A stretch of DNA of 64,000 bases from Myxococcaceae bacterium JPH2. Lineage in GTDB: Bacteria; Myxococcota; Myxococcia; Myxococcales; Myxococcaceae. The notes under the pieces are model-generated. The model did no database searches. It was not told the DNA's origin and saw only the letters and a program-made list of their open reading frames with translations. The DNA lies in contig JAEMGR010000003.1 in the NCBI GenBank assembly GCA_016458225.1, positions 930,001 through 994,000 on the forward strand. The letters are read 5' to 3'. This document shows positions 17,025 to 25,539 of the stretch, in pieces. The position numbers were made by a program, and so were the translations under genes. Position 1 is the first letter of the stretch. Each line of letters starts with the position of its first letter.

Positions 17025-18074
17025 ATGGCCGCTCCCGCTTCGTCCCTGAAGGCCGTTGTCGCCGCGCTGTCTGGCAATGTCGTCGTCACGCTGGTGAAGT
17101 TCATCGCGTTCTTCCTGTCCGGCTCGGGCGCGATGCTGTCAGAGGCGATCCACTCGGCGGCCGACACGGGCAACCAGGCGCTGTTGCTCCTGGGCCTCAA
17201 GCGCGCGGCGCGCAAGCGCGACGACGAGTTCCACTACGGCTACGGCGGGGAGCGCTTCATCTTCGGCATCCTGTCCGCCTCGGGCATCTTCTTCGTGGGC
17301 TGCGGCGTCACCGTGTACCACGGGCTCCAGTCCCTCCTGCATCCCCACGTGGCCGAGGTGGGGCCGCTCACCTTCGCGGTGCTCGGCGTGTCCTTCCTCA
17401 TCGAGGGCGGCGTGCTGGTGCTCGCGGTGGTGGGCCTGCGCAAGCAAGCGGCGGGCATGCCGTTCTTCCGCTACGTGCGTGAGAAGGCGGATCCCGCCGC
17501 CGTGGCCATCCTGCTGGAGGACGGCGCGGCGGTGCTCGGGTTGGTGTTGGCCACGGTGGGCATCGTGCTCGCGTATGTCACCGGCAATCCGGTCTGGGAC
17601 GCGGCCGCGTCGCTGACGGTGGGCGTGTTGCTGGGCATCATCGCCATCTACCTGATGGTGGAGAACCGAGGCTTGTTGCTGGGGCGCGCGGTGCCGGACG
17701 ACGTGGAGCAGCGCTTCGTGGACGTGGTGCGCGCGCGGCCGAGCCTCGCGGATCTGCACGACGTGAAGACGCGCCAGCTCACGCCGGAGACGTTCCAGTT
17801 CAAGGCCGAGCTGCGCTTCAGCGAGACCTTCGTCGCCGCGAAGCTCGGCGAGGCGCTGCCTGCTTCGGGCTTGCCCGCCTCAGGCGCATCACGAGAGCAG
17901 GCGCTCCAGGGCGCGGCCCGTCACCTCATCCGCGCGCTCAGCGAGGAGATCGACGCCATCGAGGCCGAGGTGCGCCGGGTCATCCCCGAGGCGAAGCACA
18001 TCGACCTCGAGCTGGAGCACCTCACCGCGGAGGCCGCCGAAGCCGCCGAGCAGCGCGCCGCCCAGGCGAGCTGA
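17025..18074 (+). CDS. Cation diffusion facilitator (CDF) transporter
   Basis: A 349-residue inner-membrane exporter with six predicted helices and a C-terminal cytoplasmic part. The metal site in helix II is SEAIHSAADTGNQ (His43, Asp47), followed by FHYGYGGERF, the typical CDF loop; helix V carries EDGAAVLGL. This form resembles the ZnT9-like branch of the CDF family. It should exchange Zn2+, Fe2+ or another divalent metal for protons. A clear AAGGA ribosome site precedes the ATG. No neighbour indicates the metal. Confidence 0.87.
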   Translation: MAAPASSLKAVVAALSGNVVVTLVKFIAFFLSGSGAMLSEAIHSAADTGNQALLLLGLKRAARKRDDEFHYGYGGERFIFGILSASGIFFVGCGVTVYHGLQSLLHPHVAEVGPLTFAVLGVSFLIEGGVLVLAVVGLRKQAAGMPFFRYVREKADPAAVAILLEDGAAVLGLVLATVGIVLAYVTGNPVWDAAASLTVGVLLGIIAIYLMVENRGLLLGRAVPDDVEQRFVDVVRARPSLADLHDVKTRQLTPETFQFKAELRFSETFVAAKLGEALPASGLPASGASREQALQGAARHLIRALSEEIDAIEAEVRRVIPEAKHIDLELEHLTAEAAEAAEQRAAQAS

Positions 18075-18110
18075 GTTCGCGACGTCGCGCGCATCAAGAG
18101 GACACCTCGG

Positions 18111-18130
18111 TGCGTGAGGCCGTGCGCGTG
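18111..18130. repeat. 20-bp direct repeat, copy 1
   Basis: TGCGTGAGGCCGTGCGCGTG, identical to the copy 71 bases downstream. Both copies are preceded by ACCTC (here with two extra G). Lies in the gap between the convergent CDF and glycolipid-binding genes. Confidence 0.75.
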
Positions 18131-18181
18131 TCGCTCGATGAGCGTTCGCGCCTCGAACGGAGGGCACTGCGCTGCGACCTC

Positions 18182-18201
18182 TGCGTGAGGCCGTGCGCGT
18201 G
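18182..18201. repeat. 20-bp direct repeat, copy 2
   Basis: Second perfect copy of the 20-bp word, ending 8 bases before the stop of the minus-strand glycolipid-binding gene. Confidence 0.75.
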
Positions 18202-18209
18202 ACTCTTGC

Positions 18210-18809
18210 TCACGTCCCTTCGCCCGCGAGCCTCCACGCGGGCGGGTAGTGGGTGACGAGCCCCCGCGGATCCACGTCGAGCTCGGCCACGAAGCGACCC
18301 CCGTTGCTCTCGTAGCGGTAGCGCGACTCCGCGAGCCGCGTGTAGCGCTGCGGCAGCACGACGAGGGCGAGGTCCGGCATGCGCACCCACGCGGCCACCA
18401 CGTCTTCTCCCTGACCCACCGCGAGCGACAGCCGCCGGATGGGGAGCGTGTTCGTCGCGGGCGTGAAGCCCAGGTCCACGTCGGTGCAGCCTCGGAACTG
18501 GGTGACCTCCTCGTCGCCGCGCCACCAGCATTGCCGCGCGTCCACGCGCAGGCGGAGATGACGGCGAGCCCCGCTCCGAGCCAGCGCGACGCGCACCTCG
18601 CGCGTGCGCCAGTCTTTGTCACACGAGACGACGTACTCCACGAGGCACGGAGTTCCCTGCTCCCAGAGCACCACCGAGCCCAGGAGGTCCCAGCCCGTGG
18701 GCTGCTCATGCAGCTCACCGTACTCGCTCCCGGGTGTGTCCAGGCGCTTCCACATCCAGGCGTGGAGGCACGGCTTCGCGGGGACGGCGGCTTCAGCGGA
18801 GAGGAGCAT
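18210..18809 (-). CDS. Putative glycolipid-binding domain protein (DUF1089-type)
   Basis: A 199-residue soluble protein that matches the pattern of the putative glycolipid-binding family (Pfam Glycolipid_bind, formerly DUF1089): YVVSCDKDWRTREVRV, the hallmark GCTDVDLGFTPATNTLPIRRL, and YRYESNGGRFVAELDVDPRGLVTHYPP near the C-terminus. The fold is a lipocalin-like barrel; ligand binding is predicted for the family, not shown here. It is convergent with the CDF gene. The ATG has only a weak ribosome site, and a GTG alternative is not obvious. Confidence 0.8.
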   Translation of the reverse strand: MLLSAEAAVPAKPCLHAWMWKRLDTPGSEYGELHEQPTGWDLLGSVVLWEQGTPCLVEYVVSCDKDWRTREVRVALARSGARRHLRLRVDARQCWWRGDEEVTQFRGCTDVDLGFTPATNTLPIRRLSLAVGQGEDVVAAWVRMPDLALVVLPQRYTRLAESRYRYESNGGRFVAELDVDPRGLVTHYPPAWRLAGEGT

Positions 18810-18978
18810 GCAGGCGCTCGCGGACGGTGGTCGTGAAGCCGGGCATCACACCATGGCGGCACCGCGGACGTGATGTCTTTCCAGTACCGCGCACTGTCAT
18901 CCGGCACGAGGGTGCGTGGGCCTCGCGCCGACGTGCGCCCACCTTCCTGCGCAGGGACTCGACTGGGGGAGGGGACGC

Positions 18979-20529
18979 ATGGCCAAGGCGGCGAAGAAGC
19001 CCAACATCCTCGTCATCTTCGGTGACGACATCGGACTCTGGAATCTCTCGTGCTACAGCTCGGGGGTGATGGGGTATCGCACGCCGAACATCGACCGCAT
19101 CGCGGCCGAGGGCATGCGCTTCACGGACTGCTACGGCGAGCAGAGCTGCACCGCCGGCCGCGCGTCCTTCATGACGGGGCAGTCGGGCTTCCGCACGGGC
19201 CTCATCAAGGTGGGTGTCCCCGGCGCTCCCGTAGGGCTCCAGGCGGAGGACGCCACCATCGCCGAGCTGCTCAAGCCGCAGGGCTACGCGACGGGCCAGT
19301 TCGGCAAGAACCACTTCGGGGACATGAACAAGTTCCTGCCCACCGTCCACGGCTTCGATGAGTTCTTCGGCAATCTCTATCACCTCAACGCCGAAGAGGA
19401 CCCCGAGGACCCCGACTACCCGAACCCGAAGGAGTTTCCGAACTTCCGACAGCGCTTCGGGCCGCGCGGCGTCATCCACTCGTGGGCCACGGACAAGGAT
19501 GACCCCACCGAGGAGCCGCGCTGGGGACGCGTGGGCAAGCAGCGCATCGAGGACACCGGCCCGCTCACGCGCAAGCGCATGGAGACGTGTGACGACGAGT
19601 TCGTCGGCGCCGCGCAGGAGTGGATCAAGAAGCAGAACTCGGCGGGCAAGCCCTGGTTCTGCTGGCTCAACACCACGCACATGCACCTGCGCACGCACAC
19701 GAAGCCGGAGAGCATCGGGCAAGCGGGGCGGTGGCAGTCCCCGTACCACGACACGATGGTCGACCACGACAAGCACGTGGGCCAGATGCTCCAGTTGCTC
19801 GACTCGCTGGGCATCACCGAGGACACCATCGTCGTGTACAGCACCGACAACGGGCCGCACATGAACACGTGGCCCGACGGGGCCATGACGCCCTACCGCA
19901 GCGAGAAGGACACCAACTGGGAGGGCGCCTTCCGCGTCCCGCTCGTCATCCGCTGGCCGGGCAAGATTCCCGCGGGCAAGGTCTCCAACGACATCATCAG
20001 TCACCACGACTGGATGCCCACGTTCCTCGCCGCCGCGGGTGAGCCAGACATCCAGCAGAAGCTCCTCAAGGGCTACAAGGCCGGAGACAAGACCTTCAAG
20101 CTGCACCTGGATGGGTACAACCTGCTGCCGTACCTGACGGGCCAGGCGCCCAAGTCGCCGCGCGAGGGGTTCATCTACTTCAGCGACGACGGCGACCTGG
20201 TCGCCATGCGCTTCGACAACTGGAAGATGGTCTTCATGGAGCAGCGGTGCCGGGGCACGCTCCAGATATGGGCAGAGCCCTTCGTGACCCTGCGCGTCCC
20301 CAAGCTCTTCAACCTGCGCACCGACCCCTTCGAGCGCGCCGACACGACGTCGAACACGTACTGGGATTGGTACATGAGCAAGGCCTACCTCATCATGGCC
20401 GCGCAGGGACTGGTGGGCCGCTTCCTGGAGACGTTCAAGGAGTATCCGCCCCGCCAACGCGCGGCCAGCTTCACCATCGATCAAGCGATGGAGCGCATGG
20501 AGCAGTCGCTGGGGGGCTCGGGACACTAG
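18979..20529 (+). CDS. Sulfatase (arylsulfatase-type)
   Basis: A 516-residue alkaline-phosphatase-fold sulfatase. Metal ligands DD at 16-17 (FGDDIG) and the formylglycine motif C-T-A-G-R (Cys57 to Arg61) are intact; STDNGPHMNTWPDG and FRVPLVIRWPGKI complete the family pattern. Cys57 must be oxidised by a formylglycine-generating enzyme. There is no signal peptide, so unless it is exported another way it acts in the cytoplasm. GGGGGAGGGG precedes the ATG. It lies between the two eps halves, where it could act on sulfated sugars or aryl sulfates; that link is speculative. Confidence 0.9.
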   Translation: MAKAAKKPNILVIFGDDIGLWNLSCYSSGVMGYRTPNIDRIAAEGMRFTDCYGEQSCTAGRASFMTGQSGFRTGLIKVGVPGAPVGLQAEDATIAELLKPQGYATGQFGKNHFGDMNKFLPTVHGFDEFFGNLYHLNAEEDPEDPDYPNPKEFPNFRQRFGPRGVIHSWATDKDDPTEEPRWGRVGKQRIEDTGPLTRKRMETCDDEFVGAAQEWIKKQNSAGKPWFCWLNTTHMHLRTHTKPESIGQAGRWQSPYHDTMVDHDKHVGQMLQLLDSLGITEDTIVVYSTDNGPHMNTWPDGAMTPYRSEKDTNWEGAFRVPLVIRWPGKIPAGKVSNDIISHHDWMPTFLAAAGEPDIQQKLLKGYKAGDKTFKLHLDGYNLLPYLTGQAPKSPREGFIYFSDDGDLVAMRFDNWKMVFMEQRCRGTLQIWAEPFVTLRVPKLFNLRTDPFERADTTSNTYWDWYMSKAYLIMAAQGLVGRFLETFKEYPPRQRAASFTIDQAMERMEQSLGGSGH

Positions 20530-20544
20530 CCGTCGCGCGAGCCG

Positions 20545-21876
20545 TCAGTCGTTGAAGGCCTCGATGGCAGGCGGAGCGTACTGGCCTTGGAGGGCCGCCT
20601 CGGATGGACCGTAGATGCGCAAGAGGACGTAGAACGGTCCATCCGGGACGGGCAGCCAGTTCGCGCGCCGCGAGGGCTCGGGGCTCGCGTGCTGGAGGAA
20701 CAGCGAGAGCGAGCCATCCGAGGACTTCACCAGGTCTCGCGAGTGGCCTCCTAGCGAGTAACGCTGGATGGGATTGTCCACCAGCATGTGCGTCTGCGCG
20801 TCGTAGGCCGTGAGCGACCAGAAGAAGCGCGCGGGTGGCAGGGCGTTGTCCGGGAAGCGCAGCACGTAGCGCCGCTGGCCTCCATCAAGCAGACGGTCCG
20901 CGCTGTCTCGGTGCGCGATGGGGTAGATGGCCTCGGCGGGGGAGTTCGCGTAGAGGTAGTTCCACGCGACGCGTGCTCGCAGCGCGTAGTCCTCTCCGAA
21001 GTCACCCACCTTGGGGTCTGGCATCTCCCAGCCGTGTGGGGTCGCGGGCGGCTGGCGGAGCATCGCGCGCGCCTCGCGGATGCCGTCGAGCATCGCGGCG
21101 CGCACGTCCGGAGACAATGCCCCTTCATCGAAGTGGGCTCGGCCCGGCCGCACGCCGATGCGCGCGAGGCGCCGCAGGAGCGGCAGCTCCCGCTCCGAGA
21201 AGCGGTGCCACTGCATCATGAAGTTCACGTACTCGAAGGCCTTGAAGCCGTCGTCCTGCTTGTCCTCGAAGTACGGCGGCCAGTCGATGTCTGGCAGCGC
21301 GGGCGCATCGCCTCCCATGACGGCGTGCAGCGGCTCGGCGCGGAACTGGGGCTGGAGCGCGGTGGCCGCGGCCACATCGTCAGGGCCGGTGACGCCGATG
21401 CGCAGCAGCGCCAGCACGAAGCGCGAGTCCGAGCGGATGACGCGCGCGTCCCGCAGCTTCGGAGGCACGGCGCCATCCCACTCCGGCCCGGCGATGAGGA
21501 AGCGCCTCGCGTCGTTCCCGGTCGCGCGCGTGCCGATGTACGGCAGGTTGTTCGTCGTGAGGTCGACCAGCTGGATGCAGAAGTAGCGCTGGCCCAGGTC
21601 TGGCGTCTCGAGGAGGACGGGCTCGCCTCGGAGGTCCAGGTTGGCCTCCGAGTAGAGCGTGTCGTTGTTGGGCGAGACGACGTCGCGGTCCTTCGGTGTG
21701 AAGCGTCGCGAGAAGTGGAGGAAGACATCGGCGGGCCTCGCCATGGGCGAGCGGGGCAGGAAGCCCTGGGCCAACAGCTTGTAGTTCTCCACGAAGGGGA
21801 GGCCAAAGACATACGCCTCGCGCGCGAGGTCGTGTGCCTCCTGGGGTGTCAGCTCCGCGGTGGACTGCTCCAGCAT
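20545..21876 (-). CDS. DUF1254/DUF1214 domain protein
   Basis: A 443-residue protein with the two domains always found together in this family: DUF1254 (about 15-150, starting AREAYVFGLPFVENYKL) and DUF1214 (about 300-440, with FFWSLTAYDAQTHMLVDNPIQRYSLG and PFYVLLRIYGPSEAALQGQYAPP). GGGAGG lies upstream of the chosen ATG. No signal peptide is seen, though many relatives are exported. The biochemical role is unknown. It is convergent with the sulfatase, 15 bases apart. Confidence 0.88.
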   Translation of the reverse strand: MLEQSTAELTPQEAHDLAREAYVFGLPFVENYKLLAQGFLPRSPMARPADVFLHFSRRFTPKDRDVVSPNNDTLYSEANLDLRGEPVLLETPDLGQRYFCIQLVDLTTNNLPYIGTRATGNDARRFLIAGPEWDGAVPPKLRDARVIRSDSRFVLALLRIGVTGPDDVAAATALQPQFRAEPLHAVMGGDAPALPDIDWPPYFEDKQDDGFKAFEYVNFMMQWHRFSERELPLLRRLARIGVRPGRAHFDEGALSPDVRAAMLDGIREARAMLRQPPATPHGWEMPDPKVGDFGEDYALRARVAWNYLYANSPAEAIYPIAHRDSADRLLDGGQRRYVLRFPDNALPPARFFWSLTAYDAQTHMLVDNPIQRYSLGGHSRDLVKSSDGSLSLFLQHASPEPSRRANWLPVPDGPFYVLLRIYGPSEAALQGQYAPPAIEAFND

Positions 21877-21997
21877 GAGGGTGCCTCCCCTGTCAGGGCC
21901 TGCCGTGCATGCGTCAGAGGCAACCTGAGGCGCTGCCATCCGGCAGGCAACATTCGAGGGGAGGCGTAGGACGCGGGGCTCGGCGTCCCGTCTGGTG

Positions 21998-23434
21998 TCA
22001 GCGGACCTGGATGGCGTCCGCGACGACGTAGGCGCCCGCGGTGGTCCAGCGGCTGAGCTGCACCTTGTTCCAGCCCGCCGCGAAGCTCCACGTGCCGAGC
22101 GTGTTCCACTTCGCGCCATTGAGTTGCTGGTTCACCTTCACGTTGGCGAGCTGTGTGCCATTGGCGCTCCAGACGATGAACGGCGCGGCGGTGGCGCGGT
22201 CGGTCGCCGCGGTCCACCACGCGTCCACCGTCTTGGTCGCCGCGGCGGGCAGGTAGAACCAGAACGTGATGGGCTCGGACACCGACTGGGTGGGCGAGAC
22301 GAGGTAGTTGTTGCCGTAATAGCCAGACACGTTGACGGAGGTCACCCAGCTGGTGCCCGCGGTCTCGATGTAGCCCTTCGTGGTGTCGTTGTTCGCGTTG
22401 TTGTTGTCGATGACGAGCGCGCCGCTCGAGCTGGTCGTCCACAGGTACGTGACGTCCACCCAGTCGTTGTCGGTCATCCCCAGGTCGGTCCAGAACGTGC
22501 CGTCCGCCAGGTCGATGCCCGCCGGGTTCGCCGGGCGGCGGCCGAACTCATCCAGCCCGCCGTTGAAGTTGTCCTGGTACGCGGCCTGCGCCTCGGGCTT
22601 GCCCTGCGGCAGCGACTTCCACGACTGGCGGATACTCGACGGGTTCCAGTAGTCGTCCGTGGTGTTCCACGGGCCGATGTCCCAGACGGAGGCCGTGGCG
22701 CACTTGGAGGTCTTCGCGTAGCAGACGCGCACCTGGTACTCGGAGCCCCCGTTGGACGCGAGCCCTCGCCGCGAGGGCAGCGCGACGAAGCGGTCGTAGC
22801 TCTTGATGATGTGGCCGTTCGCCGTCTGCGAGCCGACCAATCCCTCGCGCGTGGCATAGATGCGGTAGGTCAGCGGGACGAGCGTCTGCAGCGCCTCGCG
22901 GGATGCGACGCCCTCCTGCCAGCCCTCCACTTCCAGGGACTGCACCTCGGGGCCGCGGCCGTGCTCGTCCGCCACCAGCGCCAACCGCACCTGCACCTCC
23001 GTGCCCGACGCGGGCAGGTGCACGGCCTCGCCCGGCGCGGCGGTGCGCCACTCACTCCAGGCCCCGCTCGGAGCGCGCACGCGCACGTCCACCTCGACGC
23101 TCGTGCCCGGCGCCGCCGTGGCCGTCACCACGGGCCGGAACGTGTCCACCGGCTGCTCCAGCGTGCGGGCCGGGAAGGTCGTCAGGCCCGTGAGGCGGCT
23201 CACTCCTTCGGGACGGCGCATGACCGCGCTGGGCTCGTAGCGCAGGCCGCTTCGCGAGTGCACGAACTCGCCTGGGGCGTCGCCCGCGGACAGGGTCTCC
23301 GTCCAGCGCGCCTTCCCTGCGCCACGCTCGGCCCCGTTCTCTTGAGGCGCCGCCGAGTCCGCGGCGGGCGCCGCGCCCGCGAGCCCCGCCGACAACACCG
23401 CTACCACGACAGTCGATCGCCACGACGCCTGCAT
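21998..23434 (-). CDS. Secreted protein with golvesin/Xly carbohydrate-binding-like domain
   Basis: A 478-residue exported protein. A signal peptide (residues 1-24, ending AAPAA) precedes a beta-rich module, a central segment with conserved Cys, Trp and Asn (CYAKTSKCATASVWDIGPWNT) similar to putative bacterial lectin/peptidoglycan-associated repeats, and a C-terminal golvesin-like domain (about 345-478: STGWNK-type motif here AAGWNKVQLSRW, and YVVADAIQVR at the very end). Such domains bind cell-wall or matrix polysaccharide. The start has AGGAGG just upstream. It is probably a matrix or surface protein. Confidence 0.75.
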   Translation of the reverse strand: MQASWRSTVVVAVLSAGLAGAAPAADSAAPQENGAERGAGKARWTETLSAGDAPGEFVHSRSGLRYEPSAVMRRPEGVSRLTGLTTFPARTLEQPVDTFRPVVTATAAPGTSVEVDVRVRAPSGAWSEWRTAAPGEAVHLPASGTEVQVRLALVADEHGRGPEVQSLEVEGWQEGVASREALQTLVPLTYRIYATREGLVGSQTANGHIIKSYDRFVALPSRRGLASNGGSEYQVRVCYAKTSKCATASVWDIGPWNTTDDYWNPSSIRQSWKSLPQGKPEAQAAYQDNFNGGLDEFGRRPANPAGIDLADGTFWTDLGMTDNDWVDVTYLWTTSSSGALVIDNNNANNDTTKGYIETAGTSWVTSVNVSGYYGNNYLVSPTQSVSEPITFWFYLPAAATKTVDAWWTAATDRATAAPFIVWSANGTQLANVKVNQQLNGAKWNTLGTWSFAAGWNKVQLSRWTTAGAYVVADAIQVR

Positions 23435-23493
23435 GGAATTCCTCCAGTAAAACTGGAACAAGGTGGAATTCCATTAAATCATAAAGTGAGAGG

Positions 23494-24432
23494 TCAGAGC
23501 TTCAGCTCCCAGGTTTGTTCTCGCTGGCCCGGGCCGAAGAGGGGCTGCGGGGCCTCGTGGATCAACTGGAAGCCGGCGTGTTCATAGAGGCGCCGCGCGG
23601 CGTGCAGGGCGCTGCTGGTCCACAGCACGACCTTTCGGTAGCGCGCCTGTCGCGCGAAGCGGAGGCTCTCCTCCACCAGTCGCGCGCCAATGCCCAGGCC
23701 CCGAGCGCGGGGCTCCACGAGCAGCAGGCGCAGCTTGGCCACGGTGTCCGACTTCCTCACCAGGAAGATGGAGCCCACGGGCTCGCCGTCCAGCTCCGCC
23801 ATCCAGCAGCGCTCGCGCTTCGCGTCGAAGTGCTGGATGAAGTCGGCCACGACGCGGGCGACGAGCGCCTCGAAGCGCTCATCCCAGCCGTACTCCTGCG
23901 CATAGAGCGCGCCGTGACGGTGCACCACCCAGCCCATGTCTCCGGGGCGGTGCGCGCGCAGGCGATACGGACGCGGGGCCTCCGCGGGCGCGCCGAGGAG
24001 CCGCTCGAGGGTCCGCATCGCCTCGACGACGTGGCCCTGTTCGCGAGGCGCCAACGGCTTCAGCAGGGCCGCGACCTCTCGGCGGGAGCGCGCGTCGAGC
24101 GGCGCGAGGACCTTCTTTCCCGCGCGCGTGAGGGACAGGAGGACCTGTCGCCCATCGCGGGGGGAGGGCTGCTTCGTGATGAGCTGCTGCTTCGCGAAGG
24201 CGCGGAGGATGCGGCTGAGATAGCCCGCATCCAGGTCCAGAGCCTGGCCCAGCTCGGAGGCCGTGGGTTGCTCGCGGTGGGCCAGTTCGTACAGCACGCG
24301 CACCTCGGTGAGCGTGAAGGGACTGTCGAGCAGCCCTTCACGCAGCACGCCGATGCGCTGGGTGTAGAAGCGATTGAAGCGCCGGATGGCCGCGACACGC
24401 TGCTCCAGGGACCGCCGAGACTCGACCGACAT
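23494..24432 (-). CDS. MarR regulator fused to GNAT acetyltransferase
   Basis: A 312-residue two-domain protein. Residues about 20-150 are a MarR winged helix (PFTLTEVRVLYELAH, ASELGQALDLDAGYLSRIL, DGRQVLLSLTRAGKK). Residues about 155-312 are a GNAT fold with the acetyl-CoA loop VEPRARGLGIGARLVEESL and the closing YEHAGFQLIHE. Such fusions are widespread, usually control their own promoter, and acetylate an unknown small molecule or protein. The palindrome TTGACTCCGTCAA some 50 bases upstream is a likely operator. Confidence 0.9.
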   Translation of the reverse strand: MSVESRRSLEQRVAAIRRFNRFYTQRIGVLREGLLDSPFTLTEVRVLYELAHREQPTASELGQALDLDAGYLSRILRAFAKQQLITKQPSPRDGRQVLLSLTRAGKKVLAPLDARSRREVAALLKPLAPREQGHVVEAMRTLERLLGAPAEAPRPYRLRAHRPGDMGWVVHRHGALYAQEYGWDERFEALVARVVADFIQHFDAKRERCWMAELDGEPVGSIFLVRKSDTVAKLRLLLVEPRARGLGIGARLVEESLRFARQARYRKVVLWTSSALHAARRLYEHAGFQLIHEAPQPLFGPGQREQTWELKL

Positions 24433-24481
24433 GGCTCGCTCCGGGATGAATGGATGGGACCGGAGCGGGCAGTGTAGATGA

Positions 24482-24494
24482 TTGACTCCGTCAA
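24482..24494. promoter_or_regulatory. Palindrome TTGAC-TCC-GTCAA, probable MarR operator
   Basis: Perfect 5-bp arms with a 3-base centre in an A/T-richer patch (ATTGACTCCGTCAAATAT) 50 bases before the MarR-GNAT start. MarR proteins bind palindromes of this size near their own promoters, so autoregulation is the simplest reading. Confidence 0.5.
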
Positions 24495-24513
24495 ATATCG
24501 GAGTGGCGTTGCG

Positions 24514-25407
24514 CTACTTCCAGGTGATGGGGATGGGCGCGGCGCTGCGGATGCCCACGCCCACGACGTCGTAGCGGTAGGCGTGATGGAAGAGGTCCTG
24601 ACCGGTGGCGTAGGGCTGCTGACGCACCTTCACGCGAGAGAGGATGAGCTGGTCCTGGTAGTTCAGCGCGGCGTTCATCCCGGGGGTGATGATGAAGGAG
24701 CCGGTGTCGCGCACGGCGCAGGTGATGACGTTGGTTCCACTGGCGACGCGGAACTCGAGCAGCACCATGTCCCCCGTGGGACCGCTCCACGACACCTCGG
24801 TGGGCTTCCCGCTGGAGAGCGCCAGGGTGGCGCTGCCCGGAACGGGGGCCTCGGGAAGCTCCAGCAGGGGGCCTGAGAACGCCGGCTCCGAGAAGTCGCC
24901 GTCCCACGACACGGTGTAGGTGCCCGCGCCCAATCGGTGCGTGTCCGAGAAGCCATACGACACGGGCATGGCGCTCCCGCTGTCCAGCGTCTTGGCGAGG
25001 GCGTAGCGCACGCCTTGCGCGCTCTCCAATCGGACCTGGCTGCCGATGGAGACGCCGACCTTCGTGTTGGAGGAGCCGCGCGGTGCCAGGGACAAGATGT
25101 GTCCCTGCGCGTGGCAGAGGCCATTGGGAATTCCTCCGATGAAGTCGAAGCCCTCGTCGTCCGCGCGGCCAAAGAAGGCTGTCCCCCGGGGGCCCAGTGC
25201 GTCCGAGTCCGTCACCGCGACGACGCCCGTGACCGCGACGGACGTGGGGCCCGCGTCGACTCCGCCATCTGGTTCGGGCTGGGTGCCCGCGTCCGCGCAG
25301 TCGCCGGTGGGCTGCGCGTTCTCGGGAGGGGGCTCGTCGGAGCCGCACGCGAACAGGCTCGCGCCACCCAGCGCGAGCGCAAGGCACATCATCACACGAT
25401 GTTTCAC
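24514..25407 (-). CDS. Lipoprotein of unknown function
   Basis: A 297-residue lipoprotein beginning at GTG, chosen for the GGAGAAACTCC ribosome site. The signal is hydrophobic and ends in LFAC (Cys21), then an acidic/Pro-rich linker (DEPPPENAQPTGDC). The mature part looks all-beta with repeated short strands. No catalytic motif or known domain recognised. It lies upstream on the same side as the MarR-GNAT gene, separated by that gene's putative operator. Confidence 0.7.
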   Translation of the reverse strand: MKHRVMMCLALALGGASLFACGSDEPPPENAQPTGDCADAGTQPEPDGGVDAGPTSVAVTGVVAVTDSDALGPRGTAFFGRADDEGFDFIGGIPNGLCHAQGHILSLAPRGSSNTKVGVSIGSQVRLESAQGVRYALAKTLDSGSAMPVSYGFSDTHRLGAGTYTVSWDGDFSEPAFSGPLLELPEAPVPGSATLALSSGKPTEVSWSGPTGDMVLLEFRVASGTNVITCAVRDTGSFIITPGMNAALNYQDQLILSRVKVRQQPYATGQDLFHHAYRYDVVGVGIRSAAPIPITWK

Positions 25408-25539
25408 GGAGTTTCTCCCGCACAGGCGAGGAATCGCCCGATGCGGGGAAAACATGCCTGCGTCGCGTCTGGTGTTACAAGGCGCGGGAGCAGACTGTGT
25501 CTGTGTCGCCCTGGGCTGTGAGGCTTTCGCGGGGGCGCC

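Noticed and set aside
18793-20526. 577-codon minus-strand open frame opposite the sulfatase
   Set aside because: Antisense shadow with Arg/Val/His-rich composition; the sulfatase active-site motifs are on the other strand.
25408-25539. Small gene between the lipoprotein and the DUF3298-like gene
   Set aside because: Frames here are short extensions of neighbours without ribosome sites.
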